DNA from: Actibacterium sp. 188UL27-1
Lineage (GTDB): Bacteria > Pseudomonadota > Alphaproteobacteria > Rhodobacterales > Rhodobacteraceae
Assembly: GCF_016901225.1 (NCBI RefSeq)
Contig: NZ_JAFEUL010000020.1
Location: 50,264 to 82,362, forward strand
Direction: 5' to 3'
DNA: 32,099 nt
A model generated the notes under the pieces. It searched no databases, was not told the origin of the DNA, and saw only the letters and a list, made by a program, of their open reading frames with translations. The translations under genes and the position numbers were made by a program. This document shows, one piece after another, positions 1 to 9,639 of the stretch (the first letter of the stretch is position 1; each line of letters opens with the position of its first letter).

Positions 1-3000
1 CACCGTCACGGCGCTGCCTTCGATATGGGTCGGGGTCGCATCGAGATCGGCAAAGCCCGGCGCATCGTTCAACGGTGCGATGTTGAAGGTCAGGGTATTG
101 GGTGTGGTGTCGTAATCCTGGCCCATCGCGCCAGAATCGTCCTGGACGGAGAAGGTGAAGCTCGCCCCCGGAGATCCCGTATGATTGGCCGCCGGCGTGA
201 AGACCAGATCGCTGATCTGTCCCGCGGGTATGGTAACGCCTGCGCTGACGGGTGCGCCGTCCAGGGTGAGCGTGCCATTTGTCGGCAGCGTGTCGATGCG
301 AACCCCCTGGAGCGTGTCGCCGGTATCGGGGTCGGTGAAGCCGAACTCTGCCGCGGTGAAGGTGTGCGGCACGTCTTCATCAATGGCAATCGTGCGATCC
401 GCCCCCGATGGCGCGTCATTCGTCGCCGTGATCGCCACGGCCAGGGTACCGCTGCCGGTCAACACGCCGCCACTGCCCTGCGCCCCGGTATTGCCGTCCG
501 ACACCCCATAAACAAGCGTGATCCCAGACGGAGGATTGTCCCCATCAAACGCGTAGGTCAGTCCACGTATTGCCTCGGTCACCAATGCGCTTGTGGCCGC
601 GCTATCAAAGCTCAGGAGCAGCACGCCCTCAGAATTTTGGCTGACCGTACCGATGGCCGTTCCGTTCACGGTAAGTGGACCACCCTCAACCAGAGGAGCG
701 AGCGTGCCGGTGCGACCAAAGATATCAGCATCGTTTGCACCACCATTCCGCACAACGGTAAAGGTCGCACCGTTCCAGGAGTTGAGCGCATCGGCGTCAA
801 GTTCCGGGTCCGACAGAGCGACATCGACATCCAGGACGGACGGGCCGCCCCCTTCCTCATGGGTGATATCAGGGCTAGCCCCACCCAAATCGCTGAAAAC
901 TGGAGCTGAATTGGGGCTGAGCACCCCGAAATTGTTTCCAGTTCGCTGAGCCCCTTCGTTCAGCGTGAATTGAATCCTATTATCGGTTGCACTTCCACCG
1001 GTGTCATGGATGACCTGATAGCCTGTTGGCAGGCCGTTGGCGCCAGTCGTGACAACTTCGATCCGATAGTTACCAGCGGGCAAGGCACCGATATTGAAGG
1101 CGCCATCCGCGTCGGTCCGCAAGGTATAGACGGCGTTATCGCCGCCGGTTCCAAAATTGCCATCCGCACCGGCATGGGTAATCCGAATATCTGTATTACC
1201 CAGGCGCGGATCTGTTCCATCGATCTGATCATCCTGGTCGATATCTTCGTATAGTGTGCCAGCGATCCGGCTTAGTCCCGCAGCTTCTGTCAGACGATAG
1301 GTATTGGCGCCGGTACCGTCACCCGTCCGCTCACCCGTTGTGCCACCAGCGACGCCGGCCGTGGATCCCGCGAGGCTCGACTGGTCGCCATCAAGCGAGG
1401 TCCAAGTAAGAACCGCGTCTGTGCTTGTCGCAATGTTGGTATCATCAATGATATCAGCAGTGTAGGTGACCGTCACAGTGTCACCATCCGCAATCTCGTC
1501 GAAAGCGATGTTGAGTGTGGTCCCGTTGCTTGTATCAAGACCGCTTGCCCCGGTGATGCTAACAATTGTCAGATTTTGCAGATTGCTTCCGATGGTATCG
1601 GTGAGCAGCGTGTCATGGGCTATCTGCCCAGAGCTATTCTCGAACGTGATTTGATAGGTCGCGGTCGTCCCATCCGTAGAGACAACGGCCTTGTCGAGAT
1701 TTGAAAGCGCGGGTTCCACGACGTGCAAGCTCACCGAATCTGACGCGACCAAAACAGCTGCGTCAGAGCGGATATCGACGTCTGAGGTCAACGTATCGCC
1801 GCCACCCGTGCCAGTCTCGTTCACAACGATCGTGTTGTATTCAAGAATGATGTATTCACCGTCGTCATCGTCATCAGAATTGACAATCCTGCCCAAATTG
1901 AATTCGGGGTTATCGCCATTGCCAAATGCACCTCCATCGGCATTCGCGATATCGTTTGAGTTGATGACAAAAGAGGGATCGGTGCCCGCAAGGTTGGATG
2001 CATTACCGGCCACCGCCAGCGAACCGCCCGTTAGCGTGGCTTTGTCGGAGGTCAGACCGCCACCGGACAGAAAGGCTATCGTGGCGGTGCCATCGTTTAG
2101 AAATTGCAGCCCGTCCGGAATATCAGGCGTAACGATGAAATCATCTGTTGTTGATTCCGGGATCTGTACAACCATGCGATAGCGAACAATCTCGCCCACA
2201 GTTGCGTCTGTGCCGTTAGAGGTCTCGGACGTTTGGTCGACCGTCAACACCGGTTCGCTAAGCAGAATTGTGACACCGCCATCGTCGCTATCAGTGTAAT
2301 CATTTTTCCCGCCGGAGCCGTCACGCTCATTGTCGACGGTTGTTTGACTGCCCGCGATGTCAGAATTTGACGTTCCGGACAGTGAAGACCAAGCGATATC
2401 AGCTTGACTGGTGATCTGATCGCCTAGAGCAACAGTGGAATTGACCTGGGTTTTAAAAGTGAAGGTGCTGGTCTGTCCGGGTGTCAGACTGGACCAGTTA
2501 CCCGTGATCGTGCCGCCCGACTCTGTCAGGTTTGCCGGTGTTTCGCCTGCCGTCGACATGAGGCTGGCGGCCACATAGCTCGTTCCGGCTGGGATCGCAT
2601 TGGTGAGGTCTACGCCATAGGCCGTCGCGCCAGATGCTGCATCCGCTGTGACGACAACCGTCCAGATGATTACATCCTGGGCGTCGGCTTCGGAGACGTC
2701 CGGGGTAACGGTGACCGCGACAGTCGGCTCACGGACAGTAACTTCGGGACCAGAAATGTTTTGCGTTTCATCAGCTGTGCTATATCGAACCGCACCGCCA
2801 AGCTCGTCACCCACATCGTTTTGCGCATCGTTTGTAACAACCGCATCATAGCGAATAGTTATCGTTTCGGCCGTGCTGTTATCAGTATTGGTGTTGGTCA
2901 GCGTGCCGAAATCTAGCGTCACGCGGCGGCTTTCGGCTTCACTTCCACCTGATCCACCATTCGAGAAGGTTGCATTCGACGCAACATTACCAAACCCACC

Positions 3001-6000
3001 GGCAACATCGGTGGCAAGTCCGGCACTGGCAATGATCGTGATATTCGTGGCATCCAGAAATGCCAGCCCCTCTGCCAAAGTATCGCGGAATTCGGCACTG
3101 CTTGATGTGCCTTCGGGTACTGTAACGACCGCCTCATAGGTCACGACTTCCCCAATGACAGTGTCTTGACCGGTTGTGCCGCCTTCAGAGGTGTTGATGA
3201 TCGTCTTGGTGACAGATGCCCCATCAATGCTGACCGTTGCATCGTCGCTCAGGTCGGTGACCGTGTGGTCGGCTCCACCTTCCTTGCCGGCAAAATTGAT
3301 CAGTTTGGCGGTGGAGGTGAACGCACCGTTTGCCTCTGCCGCCGTTTCAACCTCGAGATCATAGGTGATGATCAAAACATTCTCACCGTTGGAGGGGTCC
3401 GCTTCAGCCAAAGCGCCGGTGGCACCGTCCTGCAGGCGAATGCCCGTAGGAGTGAAGAGTGCAGTATCAGGATTGGCCGTCTCAATCGCAATTCCCGTTC
3501 CTGCGCCATTCACGACGCGCAGATTGATCCCGCCCGTGGGTACCTTAAAACCGGATGGCAACTGGTCCTCAGCCACGGTGACATCAAATGCACCATTGGA
3601 GCTGGAGCCGGTATTTTCCACAACAATAGCGAAACGCACCAGATCCCCCGCATCCACACCGCTCAGGTCGGAATCGAGATTGAGCGAACCCAGGTTTGTA
3701 GAATTTACAGATGTTGTCAGGGGATTGGGATCGGTATTGCCTGCAATCTTTACACCGCTCGGCGTGCCGCCCACATAGCTTTCGCCGATGGTGTTGGCAT
3801 CGACCGCCACGACACCTTTGGTGATGGAGACAATGTTTGGTTGTTGGAGGGTGATCGCAGTGATCTGGTTTGTGATCGCGACGCTGCCTGCGGTGTTGGT
3901 GTTGCTCTCCTCCCCCAGCAGGGTCAATTTCAGCCCGTCGGCAAAAGGTTGATCATTCACCCTGACCGTGAACAATAGGTCGATCACCTCACTGTTGTTG
4001 GCCGCATCATCAAGGTCCCCGAATTCAAACTGAACAAAGTTGGACCCTGTATTGGTGCTCACATCACTGTTGGAGAGGGCAGCGGTGGTTTTGATGGTAT
4101 TGCCTGCATCGGGCCCGTAACTGAATTTGCCGACAACTGGAATGGAATTATCAGTATCTTCGGTGAAGGCGTCACCGTTGCTGCCATCGGCATCGATATC
4201 GTTCACCGAGAATACCGGTAGCGGCAGATAAGCCTTGGTCGTGAAATCCTTGAAATCGCCGCTGACCAGATCGTAGCGCAAGCGGACGGTGACATCATCA
4301 CCAGGGCGCACATCAGACAAGGTACCAGACGTTGATCCGTTGATTGCGTAGATGGATATTTCAAGATCCGCCGATGGCAACAACACGGAGGTTCCCGCGC
4401 TGTCATCTAGGGTCTCTGATCCGTATTGCGTCAAGTTGGGTTGAAGGTTTTCGGCAGTGACGGAGGCACCGCTGGTCAACGTGTCATTCTGCTTCAGGAA
4501 GTTATCGGAGCCGCCAGCTGGATCTGCATATCTGTCTTGAATGGTCGCTTCATAGACGATCTGGACAGACGTACCGCCCAGAGTATCCGCATCGAAAAAA
4601 CCGCCTTCCAGGCGGGTTTGCGTTATCGCTGAGTCGATTGCTGCGGACACGTCGAATACCAATGTCTCACTATAGTCTGACCCGGTATTCTCATCATGTG
4701 TGAAGTGGGTGCCCTCAACCAGCGTCACTGTCTGCAACGCGCCGCCTTGGTTGCGAAAGGTCAGGACCGGAGACACGCCGCTATGAAAGTTCTGACCATC
4801 CGATATGTTATCGGTGATGACAATGTTGTCGCCCGCAAAGAAGTCAGAGACGTCAAGGTTCAACGTGTAACGCAACTGATCGCCTACACTGTTCTGACCA
4901 TCCGTTGCGTTGGTTACAGATTTCTCAAGGTCAAAGGCTTTCGCAACAAAATTATCTGCCGAATGCTGCGTATCGATGGTGGCCGAACCGTCATTTGTAT
5001 CCTGCGGAATCCATGTTCCCGTGATCCGGACGCTGTCGGTCATATCGATAAGGCGGTCATTGCCCGTCACTGGGTCCAACACCTTCGCCGCGGTCTGATC
5101 ATCTTCGGCCACATAGAAATTGATCACTACGGTCTGGCTACCGGAGAGGTTAGCAAAACTGGCGACAACGATGTCATCGCTATCTGTCCCGCCATTATCC
5201 TGCGCCGGTGGCGGCGAAAACGTCGCTCCCGCCGCCGATGCGCTGACATAAACCAGTTCCTGCGGCAGGGTGAAAGCGATGTCTGCATTCGTTAACGTCT
5301 GACCAGGAGCGACATCGACCGTCACGGTCATGGAGCGCACGTGATTTGGCCCGGTCGCCGTATCGTCACCGGGGTGGCTGAAGTCGGTCTCAACGGTGTA
5401 GAGTTGAGGTGAAACACTGACAACTTGGGTGTTGCTGGCCTCGAATGTGGCCGACTGGATCGGTGGATCAGTGTCGGGGTCATCGACTGCGGTATTGCCA
5501 AGGGCAAACCCAGCATTGGTAACGATATTCAATGGCTGACCCAGATCAGCATTTTCACTCATGCTGGCTGTGACCAGAATATTGGCTGCTGGCTGGTCGG
5601 GTGTGTAGCTGCCAAATGGCAGGCTGAGCACATAAAGCGTATCCCCGGCTTTCAACCCCAGATCCGCATTGATCGTAATCGCCTCTTCGGTGATTGGATG
5701 GGTGACTTGCAGGCCGCCAAAGCCGTCATCCACGATAATCGCGCTTTGTGTTTCCACAGGCTGGCCAAAATAGGTCGCCGTATCAAGGGTGACGCCATCT
5801 GGTGGCGCCGTAAATGCCTCGGTCGTGGAATCGTAAACGCCATCTGTGCCAGCGGTCGGGATGATCAGATTTACATAAGGTGCAAAGCCGGTGTCGGTGG
5901 ATGATGCGTTTTCAAAGCTCAAGGTGAAGGTAAACGGCTCACCGATCAAAGGATCATCAATGTTTTGAATTGTGGATTGCGGCTCAGCAGCCAGCACCCC

Positions 6001-6735
6001 TCCAAATGCTATCATGTCGTCAGCATCGACAACCGTCATTGCTTCGATCTGACCGGTGGAGAATTCCAGATCCCAATCGCCGCCCAACCCTTCAGCACCG
6101 GTAAGGTCGGTTGAGGCTGCAATCTCGGCGCCCGTCGCTTCGGACAGATCAAACATAAGAGACTTTCCGACGTCACTTTCGGCAAGATCACAGCCGTAAA
6201 AGAGGATGTCGGCAGACTGGGTCAGGTGATCCGACCATGCTTCGAACTTGGCCTGAAGGTCGTCAAACGTGGTTCCATCGACCAGGGTATTGCCAAGCCT
6301 GACCGCACCATCATCGGCATGGGTGATAATATGCAAGGAGGAGACGGGATCAGCCTGTTCGAGCGCAGCGCCAATCTGGGACAGTCCGTCCTTTGCCGGG
6401 TCAAGCCACACTACATCATACTGAGATGTATCGACTTCCGCCAGGATGACATCGGCGCCCTCCAGCCGCTGATCGATAAAGACAAGCTGGGCTGCATCGA
6501 ACTGTTTTTGGGGTGAAACACCGACCTCCCCCTGATCGTTGGTGCGATCTGCCAGTGCCGCGTCGCGTCCCCCATGTGTTACCGCCAAGGTCTGGTCATC
6601 TGCGGCTGTTGCCTGATCGAAACCGGCAACCATGGCACCATCAAAAACCAACCGCGGCTCAAGCAACAGCATCTGGGATGTCATCGTGTTGCGTGTCGCC
6701 TGAGACGTTGCAGCGGTCCGAGTGCGTTTGATCAT
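1..6735 (-). CDS. Giant DUF4347 / isopeptide-repeat / SdrD-B-like / cadherin-like surface protein (C-terminus outside window)
   Basis: The minus-strand frame is open from an ATG at 6735 to base 1, 2245 codons without a stop; I read nearly all of it codon by codon. An AGGTAGGA ribosome site lies about ten bases upstream. Residues 20-32 hold a LEPR motif (LLLEPRLVFDGA). Residues about 80-235 form a DUF4347 domain (VFIDQ start, LHIITHADDG, ILFYGCDLAE). Then come many DUF11 or fimbrial-isopeptide-like repeats (about 240-1800), one SdrD-B-like domain at about 1825-1925 (LYEDIDQDDQIDGTD, then LPAGNYRIEV) and cadherin/VCBS-like repeats with NDAP linkers from about 1945. Proteins of this architecture are large secreted or cell-surface adhesins, often exported by type I systems. 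No classical signal peptide is visible. An adhesion role is inference; the open frame and domain order are seen. No partner transport genes lie in the window. Confidence 0.9.
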   Translation of the reverse strand, partial: MIKRTRTAATSQATRNTMTSQMLLLEPRLVFDGAMVAGFDQATAADDQTLAVTHGGRDAALADRTNDQGEVGVSPQKQFDAAQLVFIDQRLEGADVILAEVDTSQYDVVWLDPAKDGLSQIGAALEQADPVSSLHIITHADDGAVRLGNTLVDGTTFDDLQAKFEAWSDHLTQSADILFYGCDLAESDVGKSLMFDLSEATGAEIAASTDLTGAEGLGGDWDLEFSTGQIEAMTVVDADDMIAFGGVLAAEPQSTIQNIDDPLIGEPFTFTLSFENASSTDTGFAPYVNLIIPTAGTDGVYDSTTEAFTAPPDGVTLDTATYFGQPVETQSAIIVDDGFGGLQVTHPITEEAITINADLGLKAGDTLYVLSLPFGSYTPDQPAANILVTASMSENADLGQPLNIVTNAGFALGNTAVDDPDTDPPIQSATFEASNTQVVSVSPQLYTVETDFSHPGDDTATGPNHVRSMTVTVDVAPGQTLTNADIAFTLPQELVYVSASAAGATFSPPPAQDNGGTDSDDIVVASFANLSGSQTVVINFYVAEDDQTAAKVLDPVTGNDRLIDMTDSVRITGTWIPQDTNDGSATIDTQHSADNFVAKAFDLEKSVTNATDGQNSVGDQLRYTLNLDVSDFFAGDNIVITDNISDGQNFHSGVSPVLTFRNQGGALQTVTLVEGTHFTHDENTGSDYSETLVFDVSAAIDSAITQTRLEGGFFDADTLGGTSVQIVYEATIQDRYADPAGGSDNFLKQNDTLTSGASVTAENLQPNLTQYGSETLDDSAGTSVLLPSADLEISIYAINGSTSGTLSDVRPGDDVTVRLRYDLVSGDFKDFTTKAYLPLPVFSVNDIDADGSNGDAFTEDTDNSIPVVGKFSYGPDAGNTIKTTAALSNSDVSTNTGSNFVQFEFGDLDDAANNSEVIDLLFTVRVNDQPFADGLKLTLLGEESNTNTAGSVAITNQITAITLQQPNIVSITKGVVAVDANTIGESYVGGTPSGVKIAGNTDPNPLTTSVNSTNLGSLNLDSDLSGVDAGDLVRFAIVVENTGSSSNGAFDVTVAEDQLPSGFKVPTGGINLRVVNGAGTGIAIETANPDTALFTPTGIRLQDGATGALAEADPSNGENVLIITYDLEVETAAEANGAFTSTAKLINFAGKEGGADHTVTDLSDDATVSIDGASVTKTIINTSEGGTTGQDTVIGEVVTYEAVVTVPEGTSSSAEFRDTLAEGLAFLDATNITIIASAGLATDVAGGFGNVASNATFSNGGSGGSEAESRRVTLDFGTLTNTNTDNSTAETITIRYDAVVTNDAQNDVGDELGGAVRYSTADETQNISGPEVTVREPTVAVTVTPDVSEADAQDVIIWTVVVTADAASGATAYGVDLTNAIPAGTSYVAASLMSTAGETPANLTESGGTITGNWSSLTPGQTSTFTFKTQVNSTVALGDQITSQADIAWSSLSGTSNSDIAGSQTTVDNERDGSGGKNDYTDSDDGGVTILLSEPVLTVDQTSETSNGTDATVGEIVRYRMVVQIPESTTDDFIVTPDIPDGLQFLNDGTATIAFLSGGGLTSDKATLTGGSLAVAGNASNLAGTDPSFVINSNDIANADGGAFGNGDNPEFNLGRIVNSDDDDDGEYIILEYNTIVVNETGTGGGDTLTSDVDIRSDAAVLVASDSVSLHVVEPALSNLDKAVVSTDGTTATYQITFENSSGQIAHDTLLTDTIGSNLQNLTIVSITGASGLDTSNGTTLNIAFDEIADGDTVTVTYTADIIDDTNIATSTDAVLTWTSLDGDQSSLAGSTAGVAGGTTGERTGDGTGANTYRLTEAAGLSRIAGTLYEDIDQDDQIDGTDPRLGNTDIRITHAGADGNFGTGGDNAVYTLRTDADGAFNIGALPAGNYRIEVVTTGANGLPTGYQVIHDTGGSATDNRIQFTLNEGAQRTGNNFGVLSPNSAPVFSDLGGASPDITHEEGGGPSVLDVDVALSDPELDADALNSWNGATFTVVRNGGANDADIFGRTGTLAPLVEGGPLTVNGTAIGTVSQNSEGVLLLSFDSAATSALVTEAIRGLTYAFDGDNPPSGITLVYGVSDGNTGAQGSGGVLTGSGTLAVAITATNDAPSGADRTIAIDEDVPHTFTAAEFGFTDPDTGDTLQGVRIDTLPTNGTLTLDGAPVSAGVTIPAGQISDLVFTPAANHTGSPGASFTFSVQDDSGAMGQDYDTTPNTLTFNIAPLNDAPGFADLDATPTHIEGSAVTV

Positions 6736-7137
6736 TAAGACGTCCTACCTTTGCGATGGGCCAAAGCGACCACATGAGGTCCGACGACACAATTTGCGCC
6801 AAAGTTCTAAGAATATCTTACATCTGTGAAATTTTAGGCAGCTGGCACACGCAAAAGGAAACTGGCACCAGAACCCTTGCGAAGGTATCAGTGCCCGCGC
6901 AACAGATATGCATGAAGCTCACTGCCTGACACCACATTGGGTGCCCCATGCCAGTAAGCCCGTATTGGGTTCAAGTCTGTGAAATATCGCAAAACACGAT
7001 CTCACTTGGGAGGGACATGCGGTGGGTCAAGGTCCTTGGGGGCCCGGCGCAATTCGCTATTTCCTGATCTTGTCCCACCCGGCCCCAAGACTGCCATCAC
7101 GCGCGAATTGGCGGTTTCGGCTTGGCGAACCGCGGCC
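6736..7137. other. Intergenic region between giant surface protein and gluconokinase
   Basis: About 400 bases without a convincing gene. It holds the upstream region of the giant protein (ribosome site just before 6735) and the region after the gluconokinase stop. A loose inverted repeat (CCTTGGGGGCCC near 7034 and GGCCCCAAG near 7081) could fold on the minus strand as a long-looped hairpin after gluconokinase, but it has no U-run, so I do not call it a terminator. Short open frames across 6979-7274 have no recognisable protein family. Confidence 0.5.
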
Positions 7138-7635
7138 CTAAAAGTCGGATTGCTGGAGGTAGGTGACCGCCGCCCCAACCACCGAAGCGAAGGGCTGATC
7201 AATATCGATGACACAGCCAGCTTCGTCGGCCTCCAACGCTTCCAGCGTGGCGAATTGGCTGTTAAGCAAGGCAACAGGCATGAAATGCCCTTCGCGGGCG
7301 GACATCCGGCCTTCGATCACGTTCCGGGAACCGGCCAGATGAAGAAAAGCCACGGGCCCCTCGCTGGCTGCACGAATGCGGTCCCGATAGGCGCGACGCA
7401 GGGCGGAACATCCGATAAGGCCGCCATCCGACTGTTGTGCAAGAGTTGCGCCGACCTGATCGAGCCAAGGTGCGCGATCTTCGTCCGTCAAGGGGATACC
7501 ACCGCTCATTTTGGCTATATTGGCAGGCGGGTGCAGATCGTCGCCATCCAGATAGATCGTGCCCAATCGCTTGGCGACCGACGCCCCGACAGAGGACTTT
7601 CCGCTGCCCGCAACCCCCATGATCACAGCACGCAT
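7138..7635 (-). CDS. gntK: Gluconokinase
   Basis: A 165-residue kinase that phosphorylates gluconate with ATP to 6-phosphogluconate in the cytoplasm. The P-loop GVAGSGKSS is at residues 7-15. Family signatures follow: YLDGDDLHPPANIAKMSGG near 30-48, PLTDEDRAPWL near 49-59 and CSALRRAYRD near 76-85. Length is typical of the GntK/IdnK family. The gene starts three bases after the gluconate 5-dehydrogenase stop, so the two are co-transcribed leftwards from the promoter near 8412-8507. The product would feed 6-phosphogluconate dehydrogenase at 20112-21509. Identification is firm; which substrate isomer is used in vivo is not visible. Confidence 0.96.
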   Translation of the reverse strand: MRAVIMGVAGSGKSSVGASVAKRLGTIYLDGDDLHPPANIAKMSGGIPLTDEDRAPWLDQVGATLAQQSDGGLIGCSALRRAYRDRIRAASEGPVAFLHLAGSRNVIEGRMSAREGHFMPVALLNSQFATLEALEADEAGCVIDIDQPFASVVGAAVTYLQQSDF

Positions 7636-7638
7636 GGC

Positions 7639-8409
7639 TTACAAGGATACCGTGATGCCGCCATCCACATACAGCGTGTGGCCATTCACAAAACTCGATC
7701 CTGGTGAGGCGAGGAAGACGCACGCGCCCACAAGCTCGTCGACCTTGCCCCACCGGCCCGCCGGTGTGCGCTTTTCCAACCAAGTGGTGAATTCCGGGTC
7801 ATCAACCAGCGCCTTGTTCAGCGGCGTATCAAAATAGCCTGGCGCAATGGCGTTGCATTGCAACCCGTGCTTGGCCCAATCGGTCGCCATGCCCTTGGTC
7901 AGGTTAGCGACCGCGCCTTTTGTAGCGGTGTAGGGTGCTATCGACGGGCGGGCCAATGCCGCCTGCACCGATGCGATATTGATCACCTTGCCCTGGCCCC
8001 GCCCGATCATATGTCGGGCAACCGCCTGTCCCACGTGAAAAACGCTGGCGACGTTGGTTTGAAGCAGCTTTTCGAACGCATCGGCCGGGAAATTCTCCAA
8101 CTCGGTGCGGTGCTGCATGCCCGCATTGTTCACCAATATATCCAACGCACCGGTCTGGGCTTCAAAACCATCCACTGCATCGCGAACAGCATCATGATCC
8201 GTCACATCAAAGGCCAACCGATGAACCGAACCATGGGAGGCCAGTGTTTTTGCGGCCTCATCCAGTTTGCCGGTATCCCGCCCGTTCAGCACGATCTCGG
8301 CCCCGGCATCTAGCAAACCACGGGCCAGAGCAAACCCAATCCCCTGCGACGATCCCGTCACCAACGCGCGCTGACCGGTCAGGTCGAAAAGAGGGTTTGC
8401 CGTGGCCAT
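7639..8409 (-). CDS. idnO: Gluconate 5-dehydrogenase (SDR family)
   Basis: A short-chain dehydrogenase of 256 residues that interconverts 5-ketogluconate and gluconate using NAD(P)H. The cofactor motif TGSSQGIG is at residues 18-25, NNAG at 94-97 and the catalytic triad at Ser147, Tyr160 and Lys164 (YTATK). The sequence around the substrate region resembles known Ga5DH/IdnO proteins. Two ATG codons lie in tandem (8412 and 8409), preceded by a TTG; AAAGGAC upstream is best spaced for one of the ATGs, so the end given could shift by one codon. It is the first gene of a two-gene leftward unit with gluconokinase and is divergent from idonate dehydrogenase. Other sugar-acid SDR activities are possible, but the neighbours support Ga5DH. 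Confidence 0.9.
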   Translation of the reverse strand: MATANPLFDLTGQRALVTGSSQGIGFALARGLLDAGAEIVLNGRDTGKLDEAAKTLASHGSVHRLAFDVTDHDAVRDAVDGFEAQTGALDILVNNAGMQHRTELENFPADAFEKLLQTNVASVFHVGQAVARHMIGRGQGKVINIASVQAALARPSIAPYTATKGAVANLTKGMATDWAKHGLQCNAIAPGYFDTPLNKALVDDPEFTTWLEKRTPAGRWGKVDELVGACVFLASPGSSFVNGHTLYVDGGITVSL

Positions 8410-8450
8410 CATCAAGGTCCTTTTGTCTCGACACCGCTATTTCCCCACGT

Positions 8451-8466
8451 ATGTTACCGATAACAT
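8451..8466. promoter_or_regulatory. GntR/IdnR-like palindromic operator
   Basis: The sequence ATGTTACCGATAACAT has perfect six-base arms (ATGTTA and TAACAT) around CCGA. It lies in the 94-base divergent region between gluconate 5-dehydrogenase and idonate dehydrogenase. From established knowledge it matches the LacI-family GntR/IdnR gluconate-regulator operator of enteric bacteria. A related site is at 19187-19200. No LacI-type regulator gene is in the window. Confidence 0.8.
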
Positions 8467-8506
8467 GGGCCGTCAAGGGCTCGATTTCACTGGCCCGGAG
8501 AGCATC

Positions 8507-9541
8507 ATGAAATCCATTGTCATCCACGCAGCCCATGACCTGCGCATTGAGGAACACGCCGTGAAAACGCCTGGGGCCGGCGAAGCTCAGATCAGCCTTG
8601 CGACCGGCGGCATCTGCGGGTCGGACCTGCATTACTACAATCATGGCGGGTTCGGGGCGATCCGCCTGAAGGAGCCCATGGTGCTGGGTCACGAAGTTTC
8701 GGGCCATGTGACCGCCTTGGGTAAGGGTGTGACCGGGCTGAACCTTGGTCAGCTTGTTGCCATATCCCCCTCCCGCCCCTGCAATACCTGCATGTATTGC
8801 CTGGAAGGCAAGCAAAACCAGTGCCTCAACATGCGGTTCTATGGATCGGCCATGCCATTCCCCCATGTCCAGGGCGCGTTTCAACAGGTTTTGGTGGCGC
8901 AGGCGAGCCAATGCGTGCCCGCGGATGGGCTGACCGCAGGAGAGGCCGCCATGGCCGAACCCCTGGCCGTTTGCCTTCATGCCGCGCGCCAGGCCGGAGA
9001 ACTACTGGGCAAGTCGGTGTTGGTAACGGGATGCGGCCCGATTGGTGTTTTGGCCATTTTGGCAGCCCGGCGCGCGGGTGCTGCCCGGATCGTGGCCACC
9101 GATTTGTCCGACTTTACCCTGGACCTTGCCCACAAACTCGGAGCCGATCAGGTCATCAACATGGCCAATGACGCCAATGGCCTTGCGCCCTTTACGCAAA
9201 ACAAGGGCACGTTTGATGTGCTATTCGAATGCTCGGGCGCTGTCCCAGCCTTGACCGCCGGTATCCACGCCATGCGGCCCGGGGGCATCATCGTTCAACT
9301 CGGGCTGGGTGGCGATATGAGCCTGCCGATGATGGCCATCACCGCGAAGGAATTGGAATTACGCGGCTCCTTCCGCTTCCATTCCGAATTCGCAACCGGT
9401 GTTGGGCTGATGCAAAGGGGCTTGATCGACGTCAAACCGCTGATCACCCAGACTTTGCCGATGGATCAGGCGGTTGAAGCATTTGAACTTGCCAGCGACC
9501 GCAGTAAAGCCATGAAGGCCCAGATCGCCTTTGCAGATTGA
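8507..9541 (+). CDS. idnD: L-idonate 5-dehydrogenase (zinc MDR family)
   Basis: A 344-residue medium-chain dehydrogenase that oxidises L-idonate to 5-ketogluconate. Catalytic zinc ligands are Cys37 (GGICGSD) and His62 with Glu63 (LGHE). The structural zinc lobe has Cys92, 95, 98 and 106. The Rossmann motif GCGPIG is at 175-180. I chose the ATG at 8507 because GGAG sits six bases upstream and the family begins MK(A/S)IVIHAA; the open frame runs 35 codons further left, but that part overlaps the operator and does not look coding. It is divergent from gluconate 5-dehydrogenase. Together with gluconokinase the three enzymes form the complete idonate-to-6-phosphogluconate route. No idonate transporter is adjacent. 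Confidence 0.93.
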   Translation: MKSIVIHAAHDLRIEEHAVKTPGAGEAQISLATGGICGSDLHYYNHGGFGAIRLKEPMVLGHEVSGHVTALGKGVTGLNLGQLVAISPSRPCNTCMYCLEGKQNQCLNMRFYGSAMPFPHVQGAFQQVLVAQASQCVPADGLTAGEAAMAEPLAVCLHAARQAGELLGKSVLVTGCGPIGVLAILAARRAGAARIVATDLSDFTLDLAHKLGADQVINMANDANGLAPFTQNKGTFDVLFECSGAVPALTAGIHAMRPGGIIVQLGLGGDMSLPMMAITAKELELRGSFRFHSEFATGVGLMQRGLIDVKPLITQTLPMDQAVEAFELASDRSKAMKAQIAFAD

Positions 9542-9639
9542 TGAGATCTCGCCAAAACCGGGGGAACTCCACACCGGTGGTACAGCAAGGAGCCAAAGCC
9601 GCACGCCCACCAGAACCCAGATCGCGGGACCACCTTTGG

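Noticed and set aside
25-5904. Long plus-strand open frames over the giant surface-protein gene (for example 25-909, 3166-3978, 4696-5295)
   Set aside because: They are antisense to a continuous coding frame whose translation shows clear domains; their own translations are Arg/Cys-rich or low-complexity with no family.
7002-7274. 90-codon minus-strand frame overlapping the end of gluconokinase
   Set aside because: No family and it runs in another frame through the kinase gene.
8402-8506. Longer N-terminus for idonate dehydrogenase from 8402
   Set aside because: It would overlap the operator and the divergent gene's start; the ATG at 8507 has a good ribosome site and matches the family start.
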